Positions 19,269-28,292 of a stretch of 64,000 bases of DNA are shown in pieces. The translations under genes were made by a program, and so were the position numbers. The DNA lies in contig NZ_QEPQ01000002.1 in assembly GCF_003252795.1 (NCBI RefSeq), positions 186,001 to 250,000 of the forward strand, given 5' to 3'. The notes under the pieces were generated by a model. It worked only from the letters and a program-made list of their open reading frames with translations. It was not told where the DNA came from and did not search any database. The DNA is from Haemophilus parainfluenzae. Its GTDB lineage: Bacteria > Pseudomonadota > Gammaproteobacteria > Enterobacterales > Pasteurellaceae. The stretch's first letter is position 1; every line of letters begins with the position of its first letter.

Positions 19269-19978
19269 TATTCACAAACCAACAAGTAACCACGACCACG
19301 TAGCGTTTTCAGCCATGGTAAGCCATTGTCTCTTTCTGGGAGTTTTTTGCGCAAGTTTGACATATGCATATCAATCGAGCGATCAAAAGGAGAAAGGTGT
19401 TTGCCAAGTACATTCATGCTTAATTCTTCGCGAGAGACAATTTGTCCAGGGCGAAGTACCAGTTTATGAAGTAGAGCAAATTCAGAGCCGGTTAGACCAA
19501 GATCTTGACCATTATAAGAAGCTTGTTGAAGACCAGAATGAAGCACTAAACCACAGAATTCTAATGTATTTTCTTCTGATGAAAGTGCGGTCGAATTTTG
19601 AGTATTTTCTTTTTCTGCTGGTGTGGCACGACGTAAAATGGCTTTAATACGAGCAACCAGTTCACGATCGTTAAATGGTTTTGGTAAATAGTCATCGGCG
19701 CCGAGTTCTAACCCAAGAACACGATCGATCTCTTCACCGCGTGCGGTAAGCATCATCACAGGGACATTTGATGTTTGGCGAATTTTCTTGAGTGTTTCAA
19801 TGCCGTTTAATACAGGCATCATAATATCTAATAAAACTAACTGGTGGCTTGCATTCAGCTTATCTAACGCTTCTTGACCATTATTGGCAACTTCAACTTC
19901 AAAACCAGTCAGTCGTAAAACTTCAGCAAGTAAATCTGTTAGTTCAATATCATCATCAACTAATAGAATCTTTGACAT
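19268..19978 (-). CDS. cpxR: Envelope-stress response regulator CpxR
   Basis: OmpR-type regulator of 236 residues, started at MSKILLVDDDIELTDLL; a longer frame exists but lacks support. The receiver domain has the acidic pocket D8-D10, phospho-site D51 (LVLLDIMMPVLNG) and PKPFND; the C-terminal winged helix ends LRGRGYLLVCE. The DNA target GTAAA-N5-GTAAA occurs as a triple near aqpZ in this window. It is 63 bp downstream of bamE and may be read from that gene's promoter in part. Confidence 0.94.
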   Translation of the reverse strand: MSKILLVDDDIELTDLLAEVLRLTGFEVEVANNGQEALDKLNASHQLVLLDIMMPVLNGIETLKKIRQTSNVPVMMLTARGEEIDRVLGLELGADDYLPKPFNDRELVARIKAILRRATPAEKENTQNSTALSSEENTLEFCGLVLHSGLQQASYNGQDLGLTGSEFALLHKLVLRPGQIVSREELSMNVLGKHLSPFDRSIDMHMSNLRKKLPERDNGLPWLKTLRGRGYLLVCE

Positions 19979-20002
19979 TTTAATTCCCTTGTAATACAAC
20001 GA

Positions 20003-20026
20003 ACCTGCTTGATATGACAAGCAGGT
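20003..20026. repeat. Hairpin between bamE and cpxR
   Basis: Perfect 9-bp arms ACCTGCTTG (20003-20011) and CAAGCAGGT (20018-20026). In the minus-strand sense it comes right after bamE but is not followed by a T run; on the plus strand it is followed by GTTATTTTTT. It may be a partial terminator or a binding site for cpxRA expression. Confidence 0.5.
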
Positions 20027-20041
20027 GTTATTTTTTAATGA

Positions 20042-20455
20042 TTACCAGAATTTCCACCAGCTTTTCTTACCTGCATTTTCAGGTGTGCTGATAATAGTAT
20101 TATTTTCGTCTTGTTTTGCCACTTCAGGTAATGGCTTATCTAATTCTGCACTGCTTACTAGACCATTTTGATCGAATTTCACCGTAAATGTGTGCTGTTC
20201 AGGTTTTTGGTAAGAGTGTTGTTGTAAGAACACGTAATACCAAGTTAGGTTACTATAAGGATCGATTAAAACCGGTGTGCCAAGCAAATATTGTACTTGT
20301 TGTGCGGTCATGCCTGGTTTAACTTGCGCCACAGTCGCTGCTTCTAAATAGTTACCTTGTGGAACATCAATACGATAAACGACTTTTTGCACTGTTGAAC
20401 AAGAAGTTAAACTTAATGCTAAAACAACTGCACCTAAAAATGTTCTTAATTGCAT
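20042..20455 (-). CDS. bamE: Outer-membrane assembly lipoprotein BamE
   Basis: Lipoprotein of 137 residues with signal peptide MQLRTFLGAVVLALSLTSC and lipobox LTSC (lipidated C19). The BamE fold is seen in YRIDVPQGNYLE, VKPGMTAQQVQYLLGTP and WYYVFLQQ. It is part of the Bam complex that inserts beta-barrel proteins. The C-terminal 40 residues form an unusual extension ending KKSWWKFW, compared with about 113 residues in E. coli. Confidence 0.92.
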   Translation of the reverse strand: MQLRTFLGAVVLALSLTSCSTVQKVVYRIDVPQGNYLEAATVAQVKPGMTAQQVQYLLGTPVLIDPYSNLTWYYVFLQQHSYQKPEQHTFTVKFDQNGLVSSAELDKPLPEVAKQDENNTIISTPENAGKKSWWKFW

Positions 20456-20517
20456 ATTTTTTACCTTTTACTGCAAAATTATGTCGAATGATACCGAAAC
20501 TTTACGATCTTGCCAAA

Positions 20518-21534
20518 TTAATTATCGCACTTTAATGCTTTTTGAAGTTGATCTTTCAGATTTGGTGGTATCCCTTTGATTGTTAAAGTATCTGTAAGTG
20601 GATCCCATTCAATACGGTTATTCAATAAATCCGCATCAAAACTTAATGTCACACCTTTACCTGAGCCCGAAAATTTCGTTAATGTTTTTAAGGTTGAGCG
20701 TACTGGCGGAATGGTTTCTTCCAAGCCGTAATCTTGCTCTTCTGTAAAGGTGACAAAAGGACGCTCGTTTAGAGTCGGTAAATTCGCTGAAAGTTCAGTT
20801 AAGGCAATTTCATCGCCGCTTGCTAATTGACCTTTACAGTATTCAAATACCTGTTTTTTCACTGCTTGAGTTTGTTCTTTATTCAATTCACCTTGTTCAC
20901 AGTAGTCACTGACTGCTTGTAATAGGCATTGGTTTTGAACTTGCGGATTTAAACCTTCTTCTGCACCTAAGAAATCCATAAAGAAGTCACTAATTTTACG
21001 ACCAACACGACCTTTAATGAAGGTGAGATAGCGGTTTGAGTTTGCGTTTACTTGTAAATCCGTTAAGTTGATACGTGCCGCAATATCAAATTGTGTAATA
21101 TCTAAGTATTCCGTACGGCGAATTTCAAGATTTTCGTCAACTAACATGCTGATACGACTATCTAATAGTGCGATAAATAGGTAATCCGTTGCTAAAAAGT
21201 TATATTGGCATAGGATAAGCGTACCGCTGTCTGCAAAATTATATTTGCCCAATTCTTGCGCTAATAATTTTGTGGATTGTTGGCTGAAATTTAAAAAGTT
21301 GATTTCATTTTCTAATAAACGATTCAGATCTTGTGCAAAAATGGAATTCTCTTGGAAGACACCAAATACTTTGCCTTTATTTTGATAACCTTGATGTAAT
21401 TGCAACATCATTTGTTCGACTTCCGGCGTAATGGTGAGAAGTTCATCACGCAACACGCTTTCCATCGTAGTGGTTTCATTTTCAGCGTGCTTAACTAATT
21501 GATGTAGCACGATTTGATTAACCGTAATGCTCAT
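20518..21534 (-). CDS. yejK: Nucleoid-associated protein YejK (NdpA family)
   Basis: 338 residues with the conserved N-terminus [18 protein letters not shown] and the segments [42 protein letters not shown] typical of the 37-kDa nucleoid-associated family. Family members sit on the nucleoid and bind topoisomerase IV in E. coli; the exact role here is unknown. The gene is divergent from yejL-yejM, the same neighbourhood as in E. coli and H. influenzae. Confidence 0.92.
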   Translation of the reverse strand: MSITVNQIVLHQLVKHAENETTTMESVLRDELLTITPEVEQMMLQLHQGYQNKGKVFGVFQENSIFAQDLNRLLENEINFLNFSQQSTKLLAQELGKYNFADSGTLILCQYNFLATDYLFIALLDSRISMLVDENLEIRRTEYLDITQFDIAARINLTDLQVNANSNRYLTFIKGRVGRKISDFFMDFLGAEEGLNPQVQNQCLLQAVSDYCEQGELNKEQTQAVKKQVFEYCKGQLASGDEIALTELSANLPTLNERPFVTFTEEQDYGLEETIPPVRSTLKTLTKFSGSGKGVTLSFDADLLNNRIEWDPLTDTLTIKGIPPNLKDQLQKALKCDN

Positions 21535-21673
21535 AATTTTTTCCTTCGTAAAATTTGCCTTAAATTATAACCGCACTTTTTAAGCAAGAAAAAAGAAATT
21601 ATTTAGATTGGACAAATTATCGGGTATGATATGAGAAGTTTTTTTGTATTTAGAACAGGCTTAAACATTCCAA

Positions 21674-21892
21674 ATGGCTCAACATTCAAAGTATTCCGAT
21701 GGGCAAGTTAATGCCATCATTCACGACATGATTAGCGTACTTGAAACTCACAAAGCACCCGTTGATCTTTCTCTTATCGCTTTAGGCAATATGGCCAGTA
21801 ATTTATTGACCACTAGCGTGCCAGCCGCACAGCGTGAAGCATTAGCACAAGCCTTTGCCAACTCTCTAATGAATTCGGTAAAAATAAAATAA
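21674..21892 (+). CDS. yejL: UPF0352 family protein YejL
   Basis: Small conserved protein of 72 residues (MAQHSKYSDGQVNAIIHDMI) with the family blocks LSLIALGNMASNLL and VPAAQREALAQAFANSL. No biochemical function is established. It lies one base upstream of yejM and is certainly co-transcribed with it, as in other enterobacteria and Pasteurellaceae, which points to an envelope-related or regulatory role by association only. Confidence 0.9.
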   Translation: MAQHSKYSDGQVNAIIHDMISVLETHKAPVDLSLIALGNMASNLLTTSVPAAQREALAQAFANSLMNSVKIK

Positions 21893-21893
21893 A

Positions 21894-23636
21894 ATGTTTT
21901 GGTTTAAAAAGAGCAAATTCAACGGACGTGAATACCGTGAAGAAACCTCACGAAAAATTTCGTGGGGACATTGGTTTGCTTTTTTTAACATTATCATCGC
22001 AATTCTTATTGGCAGTCGTTATGCCTTTCTCATTGACTGGCCCGACACATTACTCGGCAAAATTTATTTCTTCATCAGCTTATTAGGCCATTTCAGCTTT
22101 TGTGTTTTTGCCTTGTATTTGCTGGTTATTTTTCCACTGAGTTTTATCATCAAAAATCACCGCACTTTCCGTGGCCTAACGGTGATTATTGCGACAATTT
22201 GCACCACATTACTGCTGTTTGATACAGAAGTATTTAACCGCTTTAATATCCACCTTTCTTCTATTATTTGGAATTTGTTAGTGAACCCTGAAAAGGGCGA
22301 TCTCTCACGGGATTGGCAAATTTTCTTTGCGCCAATGCCGATTATTTTGCTAATCCAAATGCTTTTCTCCCGTTGGAGTTGGGAAAAATTACGTAGCTTA
22401 GAACGTCAGAAATGGCTGAAAAAAGTGGGATTAGTGCTGACTTCCATGTTTGTCGCGACACACTTAATTTACGCTTGGGCGGATGCATTTTTATATCGTC
22501 CGATTACTATGCAGCGTTCAAACTTCCCACTTTCTTATCCAATGACCGCAAGAACCTTTTTGGAAAAACAAGGGTTTATTAATGCGGAAACATACTCACA
22601 GCGTTTAGAGCAAGAAGGGCGTTTGGATGCATTAAAAATTGATTATCCGAAAAAAGATCTTCAGTTTGAGCAAGTTGAAAACAAACCAAACATTCTCGTG
22701 ATTACCGTTTCAGGCTTACGTTATGATGCGCTAACGAGCGAGAAAATGCCTAAATTATTCGAGTTTGCCACAAGCTCTACTCAATTTACAAATCATTACA
22801 GCAGCGGCAATACGAATAATGCCGGCTTAGTAGGTTTATTCTATGGACTGAATGCGAATTATACGGACAGTATTTTGAGTAATCACACACCGTCGGTATT
22901 AATTAAAAAGCTACAAGACGAGAAATATCAATTTGTTGCTTATTCGTCTACGGCATTTAAAGACAGCTTATTTAAACAAGCCTTGTTCCGTAATGTGAAA
23001 TTACCTAAAGTGAAAGCCTCTTCGCCAAAAGAAGCGATAAATAGCGTTTTATCTCTCTTAAAAGAGGATAAACCTTGGTTTGCTTATGTGGATTTAGATG
23101 TTGCGGATCAAGCGGAAGAAAATTACACCAAATCGCTTGCGGAGATTGATCAACAAATTGATGACACTTTAGCATCAGTTTCCTTAGATAATACGATTGT
23201 TATTATTACGGCAGAGCATGGTAAAACGTTTAATAAACTGGATGAAAAAGCACAAGAAAACTATTTCGGTCGTGATGAAATCCAAGTGCCGTTTATTGTT
23301 TACTGGAAAGATTTGCCGGTACAAGAAGTGACAAATTTAACAAGCCATACCGATTTATTGCCAGCATTGATGTCATCGATCTTTAAAGTGAAAAATCCAA
23401 TTTCGGATTATGCACAAGGTCGCAATTTATTTGAGCTTAATGGCGATCCTTGGGTGTTGGCGTCGAATTTCCGTTGGAATGTCATTATTCAGCCAGATGG
23501 CACACAGTATCATATTGATCGCAAAGGAAACTATAAGAAATTTGACCGCACTTATACTGAGCAATCTTCAAGCCGCCCACCGCTCGGCTTGTTCTTAGAT
23601 GTCTTTAAACAAGAGCGTTCTTTTGTCAATAAATAG
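21894..23636 (+). CDS. yejM: Inner-membrane sulfatase-fold protein YejM (PbgA/LapC-like)
   Basis: 580 residues: about five N-terminal membrane helices (within residues 25-195), then a periplasmic alkaline-phosphatase/sulfatase-like domain with KPNILVITVSGLRYDALTSEKMPKL and ITAEHGKTF. In E. coli this protein (PbgA/LapC/YejM) senses lipopolysaccharide in the inner membrane and controls LpxC breakdown through LapB. The nucleophile position is SGLRYD, without a usual metal-binding set, fitting the non-enzymatic family. An uptake signal lies inside at 22160 and another at 23546. The terminator at 23747 follows. Confidence 0.9.
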   Translation: MFWFKKSKFNGREYREETSRKISWGHWFAFFNIIIAILIGSRYAFLIDWPDTLLGKIYFFISLLGHFSFCVFALYLLVIFPLSFIIKNHRTFRGLTVIIATICTTLLLFDTEVFNRFNIHLSSIIWNLLVNPEKGDLSRDWQIFFAPMPIILLIQMLFSRWSWEKLRSLERQKWLKKVGLVLTSMFVATHLIYAWADAFLYRPITMQRSNFPLSYPMTARTFLEKQGFINAETYSQRLEQEGRLDALKIDYPKKDLQFEQVENKPNILVITVSGLRYDALTSEKMPKLFEFATSSTQFTNHYSSGNTNNAGLVGLFYGLNANYTDSILSNHTPSVLIKKLQDEKYQFVAYSSTAFKDSLFKQALFRNVKLPKVKASSPKEAINSVLSLLKEDKPWFAYVDLDVADQAEENYTKSLAEIDQQIDDTLASVSLDNTIVIITAEHGKTFNKLDEKAQENYFGRDEIQVPFIVYWKDLPVQEVTNLTSHTDLLPALMSSIFKVKNPISDYAQGRNLFELNGDPWVLASNFRWNVIIQPDGTQYHIDRKGNYKKFDRTYTEQSSSRPPLGLFLDVFKQERSFVNK

Positions 23637-23746
23637 ATAGCTTTTTTGTGCTTAAAATCTTATACTTTGCACTCAGTTGAAAGACTGAAAAGATGTTATT
23701 AATTAAAATCTGCGAATTTTCATAACATTGTAAACAATTCACAATA

Positions 23747-23775
23747 GACCCGATCCTTATTGGGTTTGCTTTTCA
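23747..23775 (+). terminator. Terminator after yejM
   Basis: GACCCGAT (23747-23754) pairs with ATTGGGTT (23759-23767, one G-U pair), followed by TGCTTTTC. The rest of the 189-bp gap is AT-rich and presumably holds the next promoter. Confidence 0.6.
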
Positions 23776-23825
23776 ATTAATACACTTCTCGTCTCTCTTT
23801 TCCTTTCTTTTTTGGCGGAGTTATT

Positions 23826-24818
23826 ATGAGAAATCACGTTCGTAGCTTTAAAACGTTTATTCGAGACGAAATCATTAAAAAAGGTGGCTGGGTTAACGCC
23901 CATGCTCATGCAGATCGTGCTTTTACAATGACACCTGAAAAAATTGGTATTTATCACAATAGTAATCTTCAACAAAAATGGGATTTAGTGGACGAAGTTA
24001 AACGTACATCAAGTGTTGATGATTATTACGCCCGTTTCTGTCAATCGATTGAGTTGATGATTTCCCAAGGGGTAACGGCATTTGGGACTTTTGTGGATAT
24101 CGACCCGATTTGTGAAGACCGAGCCATCATTGCTGCGCATAAAGCTCGGGAAGTCTATAAGCATGACATTATTTTAAAATTTGCGAATCAGACCTTAAAA
24201 GGGGTGATTGAGCCAGAAGCACGCAAATGGTTTGATATTGGCTCTGATATGGTGGATATGATTGGTGGTTTACCTTATCGCGATGAGCTTGATTATGGTC
24301 GTGGTCTTGAAGCGATGGATATTTTACTTGATGCGGCTAAATCTCGCGGCATTATGTGTCATGTACACGTGGACCAATTCAACTCTCCGAAAGAAAAAGA
24401 AACAGAGCAGCTTTGTGACAAGACCATAGAACATGGAATGGAAGGTCGAGTAGTGGCGATCCATGGTATTTCTATCGGTGCGCATAGCAGAGAATATCGT
24501 TATAAACTTTATGAAAAAATGCGTCAGGCAAAAATGATGATGATTGCTTGTCCAATGGCGTGGATTGATAGTAATCGAAAAGAAGATTTAATGCCTTTCC
24601 ATAACGCATTGACACCGGCAGATGAAATGATTCCAGAAGGAATTATAGTCGCGTTAGGTACGGATAATATTTGTGATTACATGGTGCCACTTTGCGAAGG
24701 GGATTTATGGCAAGAACTAAGCTTGCTGGCTGCGGGCTGCCGTTTCCCACATCTTGATGCAATGGTTGATATTGCGAGTATCAATGGACGCAAAGTGTTA
24801 GGTTTAGAGCCAGTTTAA
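23826..24818 (+). CDS. Amidohydrolase, cytosine-deaminase-like; substrate unknown
   Basis: 330-residue TIM-barrel metal hydrolase. Expected ligands are H26 and H28 (NAHAHADRAF), H179/H181 (HVHVDQ), H213 (AIHGIS) and D280 (LGTDN). Compared with E. coli cytosine deaminase, the chain is about 100 residues shorter and the HxxE motif is replaced by HVDQ, so cytosine is not assured as substrate; related proteins act on other ring amines or N-substituted triazines. GGCGGAG lies before the start. It is a single-gene unit between yejM and the tRNA-Val cluster and has its own terminator. H. influenzae has a counterpart after yejM, so it is not a recent import. Confidence 0.75.
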   Translation: MRNHVRSFKTFIRDEIIKKGGWVNAHAHADRAFTMTPEKIGIYHNSNLQQKWDLVDEVKRTSSVDDYYARFCQSIELMISQGVTAFGTFVDIDPICEDRAIIAAHKAREVYKHDIILKFANQTLKGVIEPEARKWFDIGSDMVDMIGGLPYRDELDYGRGLEAMDILLDAAKSRGIMCHVHVDQFNSPKEKETEQLCDKTIEHGMEGRVVAIHGISIGAHSREYRYKLYEKMRQAKMMMIACPMAWIDSNRKEDLMPFHNALTPADEMIPEGIIVALGTDNICDYMVPLCEGDLWQELSLLAAGCRFPHLDAMVDIASINGRKVLGLEPV

Positions 24819-24840
24819 TCCAAAAAATTAGATAGAAGTG

Positions 24841-24876
24841 CGGTCATAAAATGAAACGTTTTGTGGCCGTTTTTAT
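24841..24876 (+). terminator. Terminator after the amidohydrolase gene
   Basis: CGGTCATAAAA (24841-24851) pairs with TTTTGTGGCCG (24859-24869) using two G-U pairs, followed by TTTTTATTT. The left arm overlaps an uptake signal (24837-24845). Confidence 0.75.
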
Positions 24877-24937
24877 TTATAAGATAAAACAGAAATAATG
24901 TTAATTTAACTGATTTAAAAAAGGACTTTAGGAAAAG

Positions 24938-25013
24938 TGGTGGGCGATACCGGTCTCGAACCAGTGACCCCCTCCTTGTAAGGGAGGTGCTCTCCCAACT
25001 GAGCTAATCGCCC
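24938..25013 (-). tRNA. tRNA-Val (UAC), copy 4 of the cluster
   Basis: 76-nt cloverleaf on the minus strand beginning GGGCGATTAGCTCAG; anticodon TAC in loop CTTACAA; T arm GGTTCGAGACC; 3' CCA is encoded. Identical to the three copies upstream; last of the array in the direction of transcription. Confidence 0.97.
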
Positions 25014-25060
25014 GATGCACCTGAAAAGGTATTCGGATTTATTTAAACACTAAAATTAAG

Positions 25061-25136
25061 TGGTGGGCGATACCGGTCTCGAACCAGTGACCCCCTCCTT
25101 GTAAGGGAGGTGCTCTCCCAACTGAGCTAATCGCCC
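25061..25136 (-). tRNA. tRNA-Val (UAC), copy 3 of the cluster
   Basis: Same 76-nt sequence as its neighbours, anticodon TAC, encoded CCA. Separated by 47 bp from the copy downstream; spacers differ while genes are identical. Confidence 0.97.
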
Positions 25137-25195
25137 ACATAAGAAAAGCGTTTAAATAATGGGAAAGTTTGAGCGGAAAGAACACTTTAGAAAAG

Positions 25196-25271
25196 TGGTG
25201 GGCGATACCGGTCTCGAACCAGTGACCCCCTCCTTGTAAGGGAGGTGCTCTCCCAACTGAGCTAATCGCCC
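25196..25271 (-). tRNA. tRNA-Val (UAC), copy 2 of the cluster
   Basis: Same 76-nt sequence, anticodon TAC, encoded CCA; 59 bp spacer to the next copy. Confidence 0.97.
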
Positions 25272-25315
25272 GCTTGGTCAAACTTTTACAACATTAAAGC
25301 CAACTTTGGAAAAAG

Positions 25316-25391
25316 TGGTGGGCGATACCGGTCTCGAACCAGTGACCCCCTCCTTGTAAGGGAGGTGCTCTCCCAACTGAGCTAATCGCCC
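25316..25391 (-). tRNA. tRNA-Val (UAC), copy 1 of the cluster
   Basis: First of four identical tRNA genes in transcription order, 76 nt with encoded CCA. Its promoter is directly upstream (25410-25437). The UAC anticodon (wobble U) reads GUA, GUG and, when modified, other valine codons. Confidence 0.97.
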
Positions 25392-25409
25392 TTAATGTTG
25401 TGGATTGGC

Positions 25410-25437
25410 ATTATAAGTATAATGAGATTTCAGTCAA
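25410..25437 (-). promoter_or_regulatory. Promoter of the tRNA-Val cluster
   Basis: Reading the minus strand, TTGACT (25432-25437) and TATAAT (25410-25415) are 16 bp apart, followed by a GC-containing start region. One strong promoter for all four copies is the simplest reading. Confidence 0.8.
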
Positions 25438-25563
25438 TATATTTTTATGAAAAAGCGTCTAGTTGTTGCAAAAATAGGCATAAAATCAGATTTTTTATTT
25501 AGAACTCACGCAAGTCGTAGTAAAATAAAGGTAATTTTTGTAAATGAATAGGTTATTAAGAAA

Positions 25564-27006
25564 ATGAAAATTGATCCTCCTTTTGAATTAGATCCGAATG
25601 TCAAAGTACGTACACGTTTTGCTCCAAGTCCAACAGGTTATTTGCACGTAGGCGGCGCACGTACAGCCCTTTATTCTTGGTTATTTGCAAAACATAATAA
25701 CGGTGAGTTTGTATTACGTATTGAAGATACCGATTTAGAGCGTTCTACACCGGAAGCAACAGCGGCAATCATTGAAGGGATGGAGTGGTTAAACCTTGCT
25801 TGGGAACACGGTCCCTATTATCAAACCAAACGCTTTGAGCGTTATAATCAAGTGATTGATGAAATGATTGAACAAGGCTTGGCTTATCGTTGCTATTGCT
25901 CTAAAGAGCGTTTAGAAGAACTACGCCATACACAAGAGCAAAACAAAGAAAAACCACGTTATGACCGTCATTGTTTACATGATCACAATCATGCAGCCGA
26001 TGAGCCACACGTAGTACGTTTTAAAAACCCAACAGAAGGTTCAGTCGTGTTTGATGATGCGGTGCGTGGTCGTATTGAAATCAGCAACAGTGAATTAGAT
26101 GATTTAATTATTCGTCGTACCGACGGTTCACCAACCTACAACTTCTGTGTGGTGGTAGATGACTGGGATATGGGTATTACTCACGTTGTACGTGGTGAAG
26201 ACCATATTAACAATACCCCACGTCAAATTAATATCTTAAAAGCCTTAGGTGCACCAATCCCAGTATATGCGCACGTTTCCATGATTAATGGTGATGATGG
26301 CCAAAAACTCTCAAAACGTCATGGTGCGGTAAGTGTGATGCAATATCGTGATGACGGTTATTTACCGGAAGCCTTAATTAACTATCTTGTTCGTTTAGGT
26401 TGGGGTCATGGTGACCAAGAGATCTTTACGCGTGAAGAAATGATTAAATACTTCGAATTAGATCATGTGAGTAAATCAGCAAGTGCATTTAACACGGAAA
26501 AATTATTGTGGTTAAATCACCATTACATTCGTGAATTACCGCCTGAATATGTGGCAAAACACCTTGCATGGCACTATAAAGATCAAGGTATTGATACTTC
26601 AAATGGCCCAGCGTTAACTGAAATCGTGACGATGCTTGCAGAACGTTGCAAAACCTTAAAAGAAATGGCATCAGCAAGTCGTTATTTCTTCGAAGAGTTT
26701 GAAAGTTTTGATGAAGCTGCGGTGAAAAAACACTTTAAAGCGGCGGCGATTGAACCACTTGAAAAAGTAAAAGAAAAATTGACCGCACTTTCTAGCTGGG
26801 ATTTACATTCTACCCATGAAGCGATTGAACAAACGGCTGCTGAATTAGAAGTAGGGATGGGTAAAGTTGGGATGCCGTTACGCGTGGCGGTAACAGGCTC
26901 AGGTCAATCACCTTCTATGGACGTGACATTAGTGGGTATTGGTCGTGAACGCGTGTTAGCACGAATCCAACGTGCCATTGATTTTATTAAATCTCAAAAC
27001 GCTTAA
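25564..27006 (+). CDS. gltX: Glutamyl-tRNA synthetase
   Basis: Class I synthetase of 480 residues. The HIGH-type motif is HVGG (28-31) in [20 protein letters not shown], and the KMSKS-type motif is KLSKRHG (about 255-261). A zinc-binding-like CYC...HCLHDHNH segment lies in the middle (about 115-145). It charges tRNA-Glu for translation and tetrapyrrole synthesis. The N-terminal [15 protein letters not shown] extension is normal in Pasteurellaceae. An uptake signal lies at 26782. It is followed by the tRNA-Ala gene. Confidence 0.98.
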   Translation: MKIDPPFELDPNVKVRTRFAPSPTGYLHVGGARTALYSWLFAKHNNGEFVLRIEDTDLERSTPEATAAIIEGMEWLNLAWEHGPYYQTKRFERYNQVIDEMIEQGLAYRCYCSKERLEELRHTQEQNKEKPRYDRHCLHDHNHAADEPHVVRFKNPTEGSVVFDDAVRGRIEISNSELDDLIIRRTDGSPTYNFCVVVDDWDMGITHVVRGEDHINNTPRQINILKALGAPIPVYAHVSMINGDDGQKLSKRHGAVSVMQYRDDGYLPEALINYLVRLGWGHGDQEIFTREEMIKYFELDHVSKSASAFNTEKLLWLNHHYIRELPPEYVAKHLAWHYKDQGIDTSNGPALTEIVTMLAERCKTLKEMASASRYFFEEFESFDEAAVKKHFKAAAIEPLEKVKEKLTALSSWDLHSTHEAIEQTAAELEVGMGKVGMPLRVAVTGSGQSPSMDVTLVGIGRERVLARIQRAIDFIKSQNA

Positions 27007-27012
27007 TATTTA

Positions 27013-27060
27013 GGCTGATAAGCGGGATTTGATTATTTCAATATTGACAGTTTATCAGCC
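27013..27060. repeat. Inverted repeat spanning the tRNA-Ala promoter
   Basis: Perfect 9-bp arms GGCTGATAA (27013-27021) and TTATCAGCC (27052-27060), 30 bp apart. The right arm lies in the spacer of the tRNA-Ala promoter. It may be the gltX terminator with a long loop, or an operator. Confidence 0.5.
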
Positions 27061-27072
27061 AAAATTTATCAT
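27044..27072 (+). promoter_or_regulatory. Promoter of tRNA-Ala
   Basis: TTGACA (27044-27049, perfect -35) and TATCAT (27067-27072) with a 17-bp spacer, 14 bp before the tRNA. Confidence 0.8.
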
Positions 27073-27085
27073 AACTTGCGTTATT

Positions 27086-27162
<77 letters not shown>

Positions 27163-27168
27163 AATTTA

Positions 27169-27206
27169 AAACCTTGAAACTGAAAGCCGGTTTCAAGGTT
27201 TTTTTC
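27169..27206 (+). terminator. Terminator after tRNA-Ala
   Basis: Perfect 12-bp arms AAACCTTGAAAC (27169-27180) and GTTTCAAGGTTT (27190-27201), followed by TTTTTCTT. Symmetric A/T flanks also allow use by convergent mtgA. Confidence 0.9.
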
Positions 27207-27218
27207 TTTATGAGGAAT

Positions 27219-27965
27219 CTACATTTCTTTTAGATAATTCAAGCCTAATCCATTCATTTGTCCCATAATCCAGCTTTGTTTTTTACGAACTAACGCACTA
27301 GGCTTATTCACTTTATAGATGATAGGATTCGGTAAAACCGCAGCGAGTAATGCCGCTTCTGATTGCGTTAAATTCTTCGCTGATTTTTTGAAGTAATAAC
27401 GGCTGGCAGCTTCCACACCAAAGATGCCATTACCGAATTCAGCAATGTTCAAATAGACTTCTAAAATCCGTTCTTTGGACCAAAAGATTTCCATTAATGC
27501 CGTTGTGGGAACTTCTAATCCTTTACGAAACCAACTTTGTCCATGCCAGAGAACGAGGTTTTTCGCGGTTTGTTGAGAAATCGTTGAAGCCCCTCGGGTT
27601 CGGTGAGATTTTTCATTAAATTTAAAGGCCTTTTGAATTGCCTCAAAATCAAAGCCCCAATGGTGGGGGAATTTTTGATCTTCAGCAGCAATCACCGCAA
27701 GTTGCATATTCGGTGAGATTTCATCAAGACTCACCCAATCATATTTGATTGAATAGCTGAAATCCAACTGTAATAAGTGCCCAATTTTTTGCTGTACCAT
27801 GTAGGCAGAGAAAGGAACAGGGATAAAGCGAAAACAAATGAAAAACGCGAGGATTGCGAGAGAAAAACACCACGCAACCCGTTGCCAATTTTTTTTCCAC
27901 CAAGAGGGGCGAAAAAGATGTAAAAGTGCGGTCAGAATTTGCTTAGTTTTTTGCAGCTTGCTCAT
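27219..27965 (-). CDS. mtgA: Monofunctional peptidoglycan transglycosylase MtgA
   Basis: Inner-membrane glycosyltransferase (family 51) of 248 residues that polymerises lipid II. One membrane helix at about 30-50 is followed by the catalytic motifs [16 protein letters not shown] (catalytic Glu), [13 protein letters not shown] and [15 protein letters not shown]. It overlaps the end of trpR by 23 bp and is the last gene of a slt-trpR-mtgA cluster, a pairing also known in H. influenzae. An uptake signal encodes part of the N-terminal LTALLH. Confidence 0.95.
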   Translation of the reverse strand: MSKLQKTKQILTALLHLFRPSWWKKNWQRVAWCFSLAILAFFICFRFIPVPFSAYMVQQKIGHLLQLDFSYSIKYDWVSLDEISPNMQLAVIAAEDQKFPHHWGFDFEAIQKAFKFNEKSHRTRGASTISQQTAKNLVLWHGQSWFRKGLEVPTTALMEIFWSKERILEVYLNIAEFGNGIFGVEAASRYYFKKSAKNLTQSEAALLAAVLPNPIIYKVNKPSALVRKKQSWIMGQMNGLGLNYLKEM

Positions 27966-28251
27966 CGAGTTTGCTTTTCACCCAGTTTATAAAATCCGGA
28001 TCCATTGTTTTGAGCATATTAGAACCACGCGTAATGGTTGCCGCACTGGTATTGAGATTCTGTTGAATCTCTCGTTGGGAGAGATTTTTATCCAATAACT
28101 GAGCCACGATTTGTAAACGCAAACCCACTGCATCGCGCTCATCTGGCGTGAGCAGAAGCGTTAAGAAATCTTGTGCTTTCCCTTGTTCAAACGCGGTTTG
28201 CAAGGTCGCGAGGAAAGCATTCCATTGTTCTAAATTGCGACTAATATACAT
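27943..28251 (-). CDS. trpR: Trp operon repressor TrpR
   Basis: All-helical tryptophan-dependent repressor of 102 residues. The helix-turn-helix [24 protein letters not shown] (about 58-81) and [17 protein letters not shown] (about 33-49) are diagnostic. It lies between slt and mtgA as in other gamma-proteobacteria. A CTAG-rich dyad at 28262-28292 sits just before the start, suggesting autoregulation. Confidence 0.95.
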   Translation of the reverse strand: MYISRNLEQWNAFLATLQTAFEQGKAQDFLTLLLTPDERDAVGLRLQIVAQLLDKNLSQREIQQNLNTSAATITRGSNMLKTMDPDFINWVKSKLDEQAAKN

Positions 28252-28261
28252 ATCAACAACC

Positions 28262-28292
28262 CTATACTATTAAACTAGTGCGACTAGTATAG
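28262..28292 (-). promoter_or_regulatory. Candidate TrpR operator before trpR
   Basis: Two ACTAGT half-sites (28274-28279 and 28283-28288) are separated by GCG, inside a wider CTATACTA (28262) / TAGTATAG (28285) dyad. The E. coli trp operator has ACTAGT-TA-ACTAGT, so this one is 1 bp wider. The slt stop codon lies inside it, and TATACT/TATAGG sequences could serve as -10. Confidence 0.5.

Noticed and set aside
25039-25281. 80-codon open frame with a repeated AISSVGRAPPLQGGGHWFETGIAHH peptide
   Set aside because: It reads through two tRNA-Val genes on their own strand; the repeat is tRNA sequence, not protein.
24938-25391. Regularly spaced identical repeats that might suggest a CRISPR array
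   Set aside because: The 76-bp repeats fold as tRNA-Val with anticodon TAC and encoded CCA; no cas genes.
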